A stretch of DNA of 64,000 nucleotides from positions 27,501-91,500 of the forward strand of contig WBZZ01001363.1 of NCBI GenBank assembly GCA_019918135.1, read 5' to 3'. The first letter of the stretch is position 1. Each line of letters starts with the position of its first letter. Source of the stretch: Paulinella micropora (lineage: Eukaryota > Cercozoa > Imbricatea > Euglyphida > Paulinellidae). Shown one piece after another: positions 38,193 to 50,700 of this stretch. The notes under the pieces are model-generated. The model was not told where the DNA came from and did not search any database. It worked only from the letters and a program-made list of their open reading frames with translations. A program made the translations under genes and the position numbers.

Positions 38193-38426
38193 GGATCGGT
38201 TTCGTCTACTCCTCCACCCTCTCTTCCGGCCTATCTATCTATCTATCTATCTATCTCTATCTATCTATCTATCTATCTATCTCCTTTAGCCCTGCATCAG
38301 CTGTTTTATGCAGCCGCAAATTCTAAACTTAGTGCTACCTCCCAGCTCGCTACTCAGCCTCCACCTGGAAGCGAGGGTGGAATGGATGCTTATGTATTCT
38401 AATATAGATAGATAGATAGATAGACG
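38092..38426. repeat. Microsatellites: (CA)n, (TC)n, (TATC)n, (TAGA)n
   Basis: (CA)n at 38,092-38,120, (TC)n at 38,136-38,191, (TATC)n at 38,231-38,282 and (TAGA)n at 38,403-38,425. They mark the right edge of the GC block. Confidence 0.95.
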
Positions 38427-38484
38427 TGCATGTTATTGTCCACACCAATCGATGACTTGTCAACGCCCGACACAGACAGACAGA

Positions 38485-38706
38485 CATTAGAATAATATAT
38501 TAATTGTATTAAATATATTAATCTGGAACTCACACCAAACGCAGTTTGCAGTAACAGAACTTTAATTGAAACAAGAAAACGCGCGAAGCGCAGAACACAA
38601 AGTAACATGACTGGCCGGATCTAAGTAATGGCTCTAACGACACCGTTACTCTGATACGGCCGGCCGGTTAACTAATTATTAATAATATTAATTATTAGTT
38701 CCAACA
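38485..38706 (-). repeat. Copia 3' LTR
   Basis: 222 bases, almost identical to 47,526-47,747, directly preceded in element orientation by the polypurine tract at 38,707-38,716. Confidence 0.95.
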
Positions 38707-38716
38707 CTCCCCCTGG

Positions 38717-39759
38717 AACAAAGTAAATTATGAAAGTTACTGCAGGTCCTAATATACGTTACGACCACTACTACTATTTGTGAAACATATGAAAACACAA
38801 ACTCAAAACATAATGTAACCACTGTTCAAGTTACCCTCACACTCTCCGAGAAGTGCAATCAGGCTTGGCTACCCGCTCAGACCGCGGCAAGTATGTATCG
38901 GTTAGACTACATACGAGGCAGCGACCCCGCAATCTGATTGGGCCTACCTGAGGAGAAAAAGATTAGTGTCCTACCCACCCTTTATCGCTTAACACACATT
39001 CCTTGGTAACGGATGATAACATTATGTAAACCAGACATAATAAACATAACATCATGAGTACATGTTAATATGATCCGATAGATATGATAACATATAAATA
39101 TGATAGTTGTGCAACTATGTCAATCCATCATACATTAAAGTATATATGAGCCTTATGAAAAAAATAATAATAATAACAGCGCTTCCCGTAAGGGGTATAT
39201 GATGACAAATTATCCAATTATGTTCTGGTACAGCTAGGAGGCAGTTGCCGAGGTCTTTCGAAACGATAAAGCACCCGAAGGTGTTGCGAGACGATCAACG
39301 ACCCTCCGGCTACAATCACCAGCCTCCAACTCAGTTGGCTTAGTATGTATGTGTATATATGAGGGAAGCAAGTTATATGTTACACAAATACAAAGACGAA
39401 CGCGGAGGTGAGCGCGGAAACTCGAATACTGAGGCGAACTTGGAGATGAGCGCGGGGGCGCGGATCCGCAAATGTGGGGACGGGCACGAGGATGAGCGCG
39501 AGAGCGCGGATACGCAGATGTGGGGACGAACGCGATGATGATCGCGGGTACGCACGTATAAGTGTGCGCGGGGATGAGCGTGGAGACGATCATGATACCG
39601 GCAGAAGGGAGTCCAACTGCGCTTCATCAGATCAACCACTTTACCTACCTACAACAATCCCCTCTTAACGTATACGTATGCGTAAATTTAAAATCGCGCC
39701 TTATTGATAATACATATCTATAATGGCCCATCAAATACGGATACATGATAAATCCTTAA
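38717..39759 (-). mobile_element. Copia 3' untranslated part
   Basis: About 1 kb between RNase H and the 3' LTR. It contains GC-richer short repeats near 39,390-39,590 (GCGGATACGCAGATGTGGGGACG-like units) and a second purine tract near 39,650 followed by TGTTG, perhaps an older or internal tract. No coding support. Confidence 0.6.
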
Positions 39760-40663
39760 TTATTTCGCAAAATGCGAGAAATCAATCCCGAAAAGAATCA
39801 TACTCCGCTTATCCATGACTAACGAGATTTTGTTTGCAAGGACATTGAATTTTTCATGCGTGAAATTGACCTTGGTGAAAATGTCCGCAAAATTATCTTC
39901 GGAAGATACCCGGAAAAGTTTGACTATTCCCTTTTTAACCAGCCGAGTAAGGAAATTGCCTAACGTCAATATGTTTGTCTGAGAGGGGGTTAGAATCCCG
40001 AACCAACGTTAAAGCTCCCTCGTTGTCTTCAAGTAGGGTAGTAGGTCCTTCAAGGCATATCCCAATGTCGCGTAGAGTTTGCTTCAAAGCCAATAACTCC
40101 CTTACTGCCTCGTTAGCCGAAACAGTTTCTGCCTCAAGCGTGGATTGGGCGATGACAGGCTGTAGTTTTTAAAACCAGGCTATGGGCGCCCCGTTGAAAA
40201 GAAAGATAAACCCCGATCGAGACTTACGGGTGATCTTCTCCCCCGCGAAGTCTGAATCTACAAACCCGACCAATGGGTTATCCGCTACGATCTTGTCGAC
40301 GTTGGCGATTACCGGGACGGTGAACTCGTCTAGTTGCGGCCCGCCCAACAGATTGATACCGTACTTTTCTGTGGGGAGCTTACCTATAGCCTTCATAGCC
40401 GCAGATGACTCCCTAGATGGTGTCCATGACTTTGGAGACTTAGGAAGTTTGAAAAGGCGATTGAGGTGTTGCAAAAGCCGGCGGTCCCCTCTACGAAAGA
40501 AAAGGGCGCGGGGGACAAGGATCCAAAGGAACATGCGGTGCAGCATAGCATAGGAAACACTGGGATAGGGGACTTGTGATTTCGCAGCTATACTTAATGG
40601 ACAGATCAGCAGGGAACGGGTGTGGACGGCCAGAAAGATAAGCATGCCGATGAGACATCTCAA
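39760..40663 (-). mobile_element. Copia RNase H region
   Basis: Decayed RNase H-type sequence with copia landmarks: GFVDSDFAGEKITRKSRSG, the usual DxDxAG...SRSG opening, and near the end KLFRVSSEDNFADIFTK, the typical T.DN.AD..TK closing motif. Confidence 0.85.
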
Positions 40664-40742
40664 GTCATATGCAAGGAGCCGGTGCCCTTTCCTTAGGGGG
40701 GCAGGGTCTTAGCAGGTATCTCCTCCAAGTATCCCAGTTCCC

Positions 40743-41459
40743 CTAAAATGAGGAGTTCGTACTTTCGCTGATGCAACAAGATCCCTTTATCGGTCTGAAC
40801 GATCTGGATGTTCTTAAACTCGTCGCTTTCCCGAGGTTTTTGCATCTAAACCCATGCTTCTCTAGGCTCGCCACTAATCCCTCATGTGCGCGCTGGGACG
40901 CTGCGTGTATCCCATCGTCCACATAAAAAGATAAAAGTTGATTAGACTTTAGACTATCCTGAAGTTTGACGAAGGAAGCACGGTCTAAGGTGAAGGTCAC
41001 AAACCGTTGCTTACTTATCAACTCATGAGATAAGAGGTCGTACCACAACCGCCCGGATTCAGGGTGTCCATACAGGGCTTTCTTCAGGAGCCAAATAAAC
41101 CCTGGCCTTTCAAAACCGGGAGGGGGCTTGACGTAGATGTCATAAGACATCTTGGCGTGCAAGTATGCGGTGGTGAAATCTATGAGCCAAAGGTCGATTC
41201 CAAAACAGGCTGCGTAGGCAATAATAAGAAGGATGGTCCTATGATGAGCGGTAGGTGAGAAAGTCTTTTTGGGGTCATATTGCAACCCGGCTTTGAGCAG
41301 ATCATCCCTCAAGGTGATTCTTGCTTTGTGGAATTCCTCGGAGGTTCCTTGTTGTTTCACCGAGTCTATCCACTTAAGAGGAATGATCGGTGACCCAGAC
41401 CTCCGTGCCTCACTTTCTTTGGACCATTCGAAGGCTTTCAGCTCCTCTTGCTGTTTCAC
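40743..41459 (-). mobile_element. Copia reverse transcriptase region
   Basis: Shows the copia order: KARITLRDDLLKAGLQYD, TFSPTAHHRTILLI, IDLWLIDFTTAYLHAKM, VKPPPGFERPG, LLKKALYGHPESGRLWYD and SFYVDDGIH (the YVDD active-site box). Confidence 0.95.
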
Positions 41460-42443
41460 CTCATTCTCCCTAGCCTGCCTGCTATCTTTAGGCTTCTGAG
41501 AAACAGGAAACTCGGGGGTCTGTTCGCTAACTAGACAATAATCTATCCTTTGCTCTCGCGCGCATAAAGAGATATGACTCCCTCTAGTTCTACCCCCAGG
41601 TATGATGTTCTCAACTGAGATACGGCCTTGCTCATGTGATCTCCACTCCTTCCCATGTTGGCTTTTTTCGGTGGTAATCCGTTCTCTCTCCCCCTCGACG
41701 AATCCAAACTCTGAAACAGTGTTAGGATCCGCCGATTTGGACTTAGAATTATTAGGTATTGTTCGCCCTTCCTCAGCGTACTCGTACTTAATAATTTCTG
41801 ACTCAGTCTATGATTTTGTCGGTTACCCATCGTCAAAAGCAACATGGCGGGCGGGAAAACGCCTTGACTTTCGCACGACGGGAGCTGAGGGCCCGAGCGT
41901 AACCCCCTTACGGATAGCTGTTTCCCACTGCTCTCCGTAAGTTTGTTTAGCCCAACCCTCTCCCCACATACGTGCGGGAATCTTGACGTGTTTCCCCGAC
42001 AGCACAGCTCTCTCCTTAGGCATTCTCCCCCTCTTCGTAACATTTTTGCCGCTCCTGTGCTTCTCCTTCTCCTAATCCCGATCCCTGTCTCTTGTCTCAA
42101 TGACAGGACTGGGGGGAATGAGATCCGGCATAAAAGCGTAGTTGGGGCTGTAAGTGATAGGTCGGGGAGATTTCTCCCCCTCGTCCCCACTCACATCCTC
42201 ATCCGCTTTTCTGCCTGATTGCTCATTACCCTGGACAGTAGAAGAAGAGTGGTGCGGCGACAAATCGGTACCAGTCGGAGCGTCAACTTTAGGGATCACT
42301 ACTTCAATGGAGGAGGGTCGGTCCATTGTAGCGGGGTCTCTAGAGTTGGTCGCCCCCATATCAGGAGTGGCTTTTTCCGTCGTACGAGTAGGAGTATGAG
42401 AGACAGTAGTTTTGGTGAGGGTTTTGTTATTATCCCAACTCAC
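41460..42443 (-). mobile_element. Copia linker between integrase and reverse transcriptase
   Basis: Ser/Thr/Asp-rich, low-conservation sequence with mixed frames, as is usual for the copia integrase C-terminal linker. Confidence 0.6.
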
Positions 42444-43600
42444 CGAGAAAATGGGCTCAGCCCCCCTGGTGCTCTCTAAACTGTTGGAAGCTTCTCTCTT
42501 ACCTAGCTTCCAACTTCAAAAACTACGTCTCTTACATTCCCATGGATCACCCGTGCTACAGGATCATAAACCCTATAGTAACCGGTGTCCCTCTCGTACC
42601 CTAGGAATACAACCCTTCTTCCTCTCTCACCTTTCCCTCTCTTCGCCTTGACTCTCATACAGCAGCACATCCGATAGGCCGCAAGTGATGTAAGTAAAGC
42701 TTTCTGTTGTGAATCACCTCGTAAGGTGACTTACCGCGGAAAGGGCCTTGTGAGATAGGTAGTAGGTTGTTGATGTAAGTGCTATTCTTTTCCATTTCGG
42801 TCCAAAAAGATGGGGGAAGTTCAGAATCACTAAGTAAAGCGCGCGCAGGTCCACCATTGGTTTAGTTCGAGCGTTCTACTTTGGCGACTGTTTGCTTCTC
42901 CCCGGTTGGAGCCTCTAGGAAAATTGGTTGGTTTACATCAAGCCAATTCCTGAATTCCTTGTAAAGACCATATTCTTGGTCACAAGTTAAGAACTTCACC
43001 TTATTTCCGGTGTGCCTTTCAAAATACGCAATGGCCTTTAGGAAACAAGAGAAGAAATCATTCTTGTCTAAGATAATAGTCTAGCTCGAAATTTGAAGGC
43101 ATTTGACAGTGAACTTGCATTTCTTTCCTCCCACGATATGGTATTCCACCAACCTTGGGTATCCAATGATAGGTGTACCCCAGGACGGCTTTCTACTATA
43201 TGGTGATTGGATTTGAAATGTGGGGAACGTTTTATTTTGTTGCGAAGACAGTATTCGCACTTCATAATGCGTTCCCGCCAGTTCACACCCACTATCTTAA
43301 CCCCCATATACTGAGACATTCTCTCCATTGCCTTCACACCTCTATGTTTGCACATTCGGTGGAAGACAGTGACGTGAATGCACTCAGCGTTATGAGGTTA
43401 AACTACTGGGTGTAATGCCTTGTCCATACGACACTTAGCATCATGCTCATGCCCATGCATAGACATATCACACTTTTCATCATCAGGCATGACAGAGCAA
43501 CATGCTAATCCTATCCCTCTCCCTATATATTCGCCCCTCTCATTTTCAGTCTCATGCGAAAAGGGAACATAAGACTTCATCTCATCACATCGCCACCCAC
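42444..43600 (-). mobile_element. Copia GAG-pre-integrase and integrase region
   Basis: The HHCC zinc part (CKHRGVKAMERM ... MKCEYCLRNKIKRSPHF) is followed by RPGVHLSLDTQGWW, the first catalytic-Asp region. The rest of the integrase core is decayed. Confidence 0.8.
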
Positions 43601-43738
43601 ATAGACATGGTGACTTATTGCAGTAGACATCATGATATACAGGTAGGGATGCTTTCTGAGATGGGCGACTAGGAGGGAGTCAGAATGTGACGGTCGAAGG
43701 TGACGAATCACCGTTCTCGACCTTCACGTTCTGTTTGT

Positions 43739-44797
43739 TTAGGGCAACGGGATCGTACCATTCATTCGGGTTGAGTGGGGGGCATACCGGGGGAATAAAA
43801 AACTGAGAGATTGTTTTGCAAGGACCGCCCCCTTGCAGCAATCTGCTCCTCCCGTATGGTAATAGGCTCCTTCAAGACAATAACTTGGTTGTTCTGGTGA
43901 ACAACTGCAAGCTTTTTCTTGACCCACGCCGAGGTGGCCCATATTTGAGATGAGGGTAGTAGGTAGTATGTGAATCGTATACACACACTTCCTCCCATAG
44001 GCTCCCGAAAGGTGCATTTGGACTTTCCCTTTGTATTCGGTCCTAAGGCTACCTTTCGCGATCCTGAATTTCTGGGGTTCCAACCTCATCTTAACGAATG
44101 AGTCTTTGTGGGGAGACTGTGACTCACTAGCCCCACTGTCGTCCACCCACATAATGTGGTTAGGTTCAAAGGTCCCCTCACTGTTGGTTTCAGGGCTTTC
44201 AACCATCATAATAGTGCAGGCGTCTGACGGGTCGGTCTTAGTTCCCGTATCCAGTTGTGAAGTGCTCTGAGATTGGGGAATGGTACTTTCTGGCGTCGGA
44301 AGTACAGTAGGTCCTTCAGGGACAGCAGGAGGAGAAATAGGGTTTATTGGAGATAGTTCCCCCTGTCCACACCTTTTCTTTTCTGCTTCCTCGAAGTCTG
44401 CCGCACCTTCAGCCAGAAAGGGGAAAGAAGCTACCATACCTTTAGCAAAATGGTTATGCTTAATTGCCATGGATATGACGCACTCACGAACAGTAAAGAA
44501 GAGGTCATTGTAGAAGTCTGCACAGTCATCGACTTCTCCGTCCTGTCTAGTTATTAGGGTGTCCTTGACTGTCAAACCATTTGCTCCCCTTGCTAACGCG
44601 GCCAAAAACCTCTTTAGTTCGTCATGGGGGGGAATTTCTCCGTTCCCCCCTACAACGACTTTACTCTTCTTCTTTTCGCCAAAATACCAAGCTATGTCTC
44701 CCTGCTCGTCGTACTCTCCCCCTTGATATCCCGCCTCTACCTCGACAAGGGGTGGTGAGACAACGGACCTATCTTTCCCTTCTCGAGGCTCCTCCAT
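43739..44797 (-). mobile_element. Copia protease-like region with acidic leader
   Basis: 352 codons. The first half is acidic and polar; the second has MWVDDSGASESQSPHKD, corresponding to the WxxDSGAS...H box of copia protease, then a beta-rich stretch (GKVQMHLSGAYGRKCVYTI). Confidence 0.8.
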
Positions 44798-44848
44798 GAC
44801 CTACCCCACTCCTTGTGTAGGCGTTGAAGCAGGGGAGATGATGGGCGT

Positions 44849-45823
44849 TCATGGGATAGAAGGGCGATCTTTCTGGTTTGGCGCTCTCACCCATTGGGTA
44901 GATAGAAGAGACATTATAAGGTACAAGCATAAAAGAATTGGGGGTGGGGGAACAAATCCTTCTCTTAGCTTCTGTCTATACCCTGCCAAGATAGCCTCCC
45001 TCTTCTTTTCTTCGCCAATGTGCCATGAACAAAACTCATATCCCTTCCCTAATCTCTCTGCACACGCCCCTCCCTCCACGCCCAACCGGGCCGCACCCAA
45101 CTTCCATGAGCACCTGAAGCCTGACTTTGCAGTAGCTTCGCACTGCTTGCCATTGGGTATGTGGCAGCTATCAGACTTGATAGGTTTGGCATGGAGGTTG
45201 AGTGGTGGGCCACCTATCTCCCTAATATGCAATGGGTTGGTGTTTTTAATGAGGACCTTTCTGTAACCTGTCTTAGCACGACGAAGCACCCAACCATCCT
45301 CTAAGGGGTAGATCACATCTAGAGGAGTGGGGTCACCTGCCATGTCTAGAAAGTTTACAAAATTGTTCTCATTAAGTAAGGGGATACGTGATTGAGGGGC
45401 GGGACGAGTAGGATGCAGGGTGACGTGTGTTGGTGTGGTCTCCCTCTTTCTCCCTGTCACATTGTGGGTGTGTCTGACACGGCTCCTGTCTACACCTACT
45501 CTCCCTGTCGTATGTGCGCTGGGTGGCGTGAGTGGTGGGGCAAAAAGAGGTGATGGTGGGGTAGTTGTGGTGGGGGTGTTGTATTCTGTCTCCCCATCAT
45601 TGTCGTCCTCCCTCTCCATCATATGAATGACTGGTGTGTGTGGTGTGGCAAAAAGAGGTAGTGGTGTGGTGTTGTCGTGGTCACCCTCTCCTCCCTCCCC
45701 ACTTTCCTCTTCCCTTTCCACAACATTGACAGCAGACAGATGATTGATATGCCCCACTCTATCTACTTCCTCTCCCTCACCCTCTGATTCTTCATCAGAT
45801 GAAGAGGGATCTCTAGACTGCAA
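44849..45823 (-). mobile_element. Extra module between Gag and protease of the copia element
   Basis: 324 codons not expected in a standard copia. They comprise a Ser/Asp/Glu-rich start, a Thr/Pro-rich middle (TTTTPPSPLFAPPLTPP) and a compact Cys/His module (CEATAKSGFRCSWK ... GACAER ... YEFCSWH). The C...C...C...CxxH pattern resembles small zinc-binding C/H domains of the SGxxC...CxxH kind. It could be a nucleic-acid or chromatin-targeting domain. Confidence 0.65.
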
Positions 45824-45932
45824 TCCTGGGAAGTCTGGATCGTCTTCTACGTCCTCCTCAGATGAGGAAGACGAAGAGGAAGAGTCAGACCCACCAGCAT
45901 TCAGACTGATGGTCTTCTTCTTCTTGATGAAG

Positions 45933-47221
45933 TCAGCAGCTTTGAGTTCGTCTTTCCTTCTCTCCCTTCTTCTTTTTCTTCTTCATCTTGTCCTCGCCCT
46001 TCCTTCCTTTCCCTTCTGCCTTACTACCCTCAATGCTTTTGCTCTTCTGACTGCCTTCTATCAGATTAGAGGGAGTAGCAATAGCTCCTGCTTTTCTCCT
46101 TATAGGACAGTTGTTAGGATCATGCCCATCTCGTGGGCAATCTTTGAGTAGGCAACGGACAAAGCATAACCTCATGACATGATCACCCTCACAATTATAA
46201 CATTTAACCCTCCCTCTGTTCTTCTGTCCTCCTACAAGATTAACAGTGATAGGGTCAGACCGTGAGTTTCCGGAACCAGTACCGTACAGCTTTTGCATCT
46301 TCGTCATTGACACACTCCCTTGGGCAATTTGCTCCATAATCTGGAGAAATTCGCTCCAAGGGGGTCGTTCATGAGGAAGCAAAGCTCGCCAGTGGTCCTC
46401 CCAATAGGTCTTGAAAGGTGTTAGATGTTTTAATTTGTTCATGATCATATCAGCTTTCATGGGGATAGGGATGGGTGCTTTCATCCTCTTCTCTTGCTTA
46501 TCAATTATCGTGAGGTATGCAGCAAGCCATGTACTTACTTCCTTAACCTTTTTAGGGTAGGAGTAGCAGATGGTTTGTTGATCCTCTTGAAACTTGATAA
46601 GTTCGAGTCCCCCATAATGCTTCTGCAAAGCTGTGAGGCACGCAACCCCATCTGTTCCACCTTGTTTCATGATCATCATAACTTTGCGGTCATGAGAACA
46701 AGATTGGAGCAAGTAAGCAAATAGGATTCTGTTTAGGCAAGAGAATCATACCTTTGCTTTTCGATGGCCTCATAGTAGCTTGCAGATCCTTGGGGTTGAG
46801 AAGCGTACGGCAGGTTAGGTCTGCTTCCGGTAGTCACAAATGGTACTTCGCTTTTCAGCTCAGTAGGTATTATGACTTCAGGTCTAGCAGCCTTCCTTCG
46901 TTCTGCTGTAAACTCAACCTTAACTGACCCACCCGTCTCTGTTTCCTCCTTGATTTTGCTTTGATCTCCTGTTTCACCCCTTGGGGAATGTAAGGGATCC
47001 TCAATAGGAGAGTCAGGAGGGATAAGGACGTTGGGTAATTTGATGTTCTTGATAAACGGGTGATCCTCCATGCCTGGGATGATAGTCAAGACTTGAGGAT
47101 TTGTTACACCAATGATCGAAATCAAAGTATGGTAAAACAAATCCCAGTCTGGTTTATCATCATGGAACTTTGGAGGATCCAGTTTTAGTTTTGCTAAGTC
47201 AAATGTGGAGTTGTATGCCAT
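45933..47221 (-). mobile_element. Copia Gag region with zinc knuckle
   Basis: Begins MAYNSTFDLAKLKLDPPKF, continues with KPDWDLFYHTLISI and the Gag helix region TWLAAYLTIIDKQEKRMK, and ends in a CCHC-like knuckle (CYNCEGDHVMRLC with a second Cys/His patch DCPRDGHDPNNC). Confidence 0.9.
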
Positions 47222-47525
47222 ATTGACGGTCAAAGGGCGGAAGATAGGAGAGAAACTCGACTATCAAATGGATTCTATCTAGGATAGAAAAAGAGGTAAA
47301 AGGATAAATGCGAGATTGTGGTATACTAGTACCTACTTTGTACCTAGTCAAACCACAGAACAGTTCACAGTGGCTGCCTATTTCACGCCCACTGATGGGG
47401 GTGACTGCCTGCCGCAAGTCCACCTGCCACACTCTTTTGGTGGCTGCCTGATGCACGCCCACCAAATCTGTGTATAGATGATTAAAGTTCTCTACACGGA
47501 GTTCGCGCTACAAGGCTCGATAACC

Positions 47526-47747
47526 TGTTAGAATAATATATTAATTGTATTAAATATATTAATCTGGAACTCACACCAAACGCAGTTTGCAGTAACAGAA
47601 CTTTAATTGAAACAAGAAAACGCGCGAAGCGCAGAACGCAAAGTAACATGACTGTCCGGATCTAAGTAATGGCTCTAACGACACCGTTACTCTGATACGG
47701 CCGGCCGGTTAACTAATTATTAATAATATTAATTATTAGTTCCAACA
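47526..47747 (-). repeat. Copia 5' LTR
   Basis: 222 bases. In element orientation it starts TGTTGGAACTAATAATTAAT and ends TCTAACA, next to the putative primer-binding site at 47,507-47,525. Confidence 0.95.
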
Positions 47748-50700
47748 GTAGATGTCGAGTTTAATAGACAGCAGTTAAGAGATGTTTAGCATTAAGTATA
47801 ATAGACAGTCATGGCTTTTATGTTGCGATGTATTTTGTACTTTTTGATGTTATCCTCACGTTGTCCACTCGTTCGTCTTTGTTGTCGTCTGTCACATCTG
47901 TGCTCATGTTGAACTATATGTCTTGTTACTTATCCTATTGTTATACGTCTTACTGTCTCTTCGTATACACAACTGTGGTAGTGACGTCATGTTGTCTACT
48001 TGTTAGGTTGTGATAGATAGTAGCAGACTGAGTAGTGATCGCCGTCCGTGTGTATTTTCGGGCGCAGCTAACGAGCAGAGTGATCTACTGTATCCCTTCC
48101 TTTTTCCTATCAGCCCTCCTGCTGATATACTTTATTATTCTTCCCATTTAGAGAGTTTGTGAGTTATATAAGCTTTTATTCATAAATTGAGTATATGTGT
48201 TTAGTTTGTGCACTGGCAGTTGCGCCAAAGAGAGAGTGAGATATGTCAGTCGAGATTTTTATATATTATATATTATATTATATATATAATGAGTGTCATG
48301 ACATATTACGGTATTGTATGTTATATGTCATAGTTGGATGCATAGATTGGTCTGTACTTTAATTTGTACGTAAATGTTGTTTACATATCTCTGCCCTTTC
48401 ACTTCGCCTTATTTTTATTATATTACCATTACTTTTGATCATAGTATGTGTGTCTAGTCTATTGTAATAGTCGTATGGTATACAATGCTTGTATTGCTGT
48501 GTTGTGTTATTTGATGTATGCGCAATGTAGAAAGGGCTGAATATCATACCTGTGTGCAATTACTAGGTGCTGTTTGTGTATTATCATGTTTCATAATGAA
48601 ATATAGTTGTTTGTTGTCTGCGATGTAATTGGGAATAAACATAATTTTAAGTACAGGGTCTAGGTACAGGTCCTGGAGCCAATAAGTTGAATATGGCTGT
48701 GTTATGCATGTGAGGCGTTGAAGTTTGTGTGTGTGTGTGTGTGTGGTATTAAGTGTTACACACTGCCTTTTACTTTATGTTCAAGTTCTTTTTCTGTTGT
48801 AGGTCTTCAACTTTTCAAGTTCCAGAACATGGGTCTTAGGTTTACAATATTATGTATATTTTGTTATTAACCAGGGACGCCTGGATATTGTAATAATATT
48901 ACATACATACTTTTATCATTATTATAATATTATTATATTATTATTATTGCATACCATTATATATGTTTATGTTCACATGCCTTATTGACATTACGTTTTG
49001 ATGTAATTAGGTAGCATATTCCCTACATAGTCATGATGCATGCTGTTTGTCTTGCCGTGTGTGTCTTTGGTCACTCTTGGAAACGGTCATGTGCTATGTT
49101 TGTATTAGTTATATGCTATTTATGTCTACGTACACTACAACCCTGTGTGTGAATAGGCGATGTGCATGGAATTATCTATGAATATGATATATGTTTTATT
49201 GTCCTCTCTTATCTATAGGCGTAAGCTTAAGGGGGAGCTTATAGCTCTATATATATGTTCACAATGTATGGCAGAATGGTTGTGCATTGTCCTGTTTGTT
49301 TTGTAGGAAACAGGGGGAGCACAAACGCATTGGAGATTATCATATTAAATTCATGTATTATATTTATACATATAAATACACATATTTGCGTGTTTGATTT
49401 CTCTTACGAACATGTGGTGTTCAGGGAGAGCTCACTCACATACTGATATGCTCATTGTGTTTGTTTTGCTTAAACATAATACTTGGTTCGTAGATTTTGT
49501 CTTATGCACGGGGAGTTCATCTCTGTATGTTTCTGTCTTACTTTGTCCTTTCTTGCTTTACTATTTTATCCTTACTATTTATCTACTGATACATTTGCCC
49601 TTCCCTTAATTTGTGTTCCTTGTATGAATCACTATACATCCATATTTGTTACTTGCATTTCCACGTGTATACATGTTATTGCTGTGCATGCACAGTAATA
49701 ATTTGTGTGCAGGAGCATTGCACTATAACATTATACATTGCCTTCATATGATTGTTATGTATGTATATTGATTCAGGGGGAGATGGTTATACTCTATTGA
49801 TATATCGAAATGTCAAATATTTTTTTAGGGGGAGATAGGGATATAGGAAGGTAGATAGGAGGTAGTGAGTGGAGTGTAGAGACCAAGGGGAGCGGAGAGA
49901 AAGGAGCACCGACAAGAGCAAGTGAGAGTAGCGAGAGCGCTAGCGTAATGAGAGCAGCGATCGCGATGAAGAAATAAATTCTAAAATTTTCATAATTTTC
50001 TTTTGTCGTCTTTTCTCTTGCTTTCCCTATTAATTCACTCTTTTACTGTTCATTTGCCTGTCTCATGGATAATTGATCTTTGGCACATATCGGTTGGTTT
50101 GTGTGTCATTGTTCATTTGTTTGTCTATGTATTTGTTCGTTTACGCACTTGTACTATTACATGCGTTGGTACTGTGTTGCGCTATTCGAATGAATCAAGT
50201 AAGTACGTTCATTTCTTTTCATGAATGATTACGATTTTTATTGTGACTTTGCATAATAACTTTTCCATATTTGTCCCTAAGTATGGATGGTACCAAGTTG
50301 TATTATAAGTCTATAATGTTTTCATTATTGTTCGTTTTGATTGTGAACCTAATTATTATTATTTCTTTTTACTTTGATATAACATCAATTTATACTATCA
50401 TGATATGCGTATTATGATGTAATTAGATTGGTTTTGATACATTCATGAATGTCAATCGTGCTTCTGCATATCCTATATGCATATGTATATATTATCTTAT
50501 CTCGTCATGTACTACATGCGAATACTTACTGTGCGTAGATGTACATTTGCTTATTGGTATATCTATTTCACTACTCATCCTTAGACTAAGAAGATAATAT
50601 ATAAGTATATGTATATGATATAACTTTATAATTGTTGACCATGAACTGTGTTTCATTTTATATCTATATTGGTTAAGTACGATACATATTTGATATGTTT

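Larger units (their letters stand above)
38485..47747 (-). mobile_element. Ty1/copia LTR retroelement (fossil, broken body, near-identical LTRs)
   Basis: About 9.26 kb on the minus strand. A 222-base LTR lies at each end (38,485-38,706 and 47,526-47,747), starting TGTTGG in element orientation. A polypurine tract CCAGGGGGAG abuts the 3' LTR, and GGTTATCGAGCC next to the 5' LTR may be the primer-binding site. Gag, protease-like, integrase, reverse transcriptase and RNase H regions follow in copia order. The LTRs differ at only a few bases, which implies a recent insertion, yet the body is broken at roughly ten places. A clear target-site duplication is not seen. Length exceeds a typical copia because of an extra module after Gag. 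Confidence 0.9.

Noticed and set aside
38072-38402. Ser/Leu/Tyr-rich frames over (TC)n and (TATC)n
   Set aside because: Microsatellite translation.
38485-47747. Target-site duplication around the copia element
   Set aside because: The five bases outside the two LTRs do not match as I read them, and the left LTR edge is slightly altered, so none is claimed.
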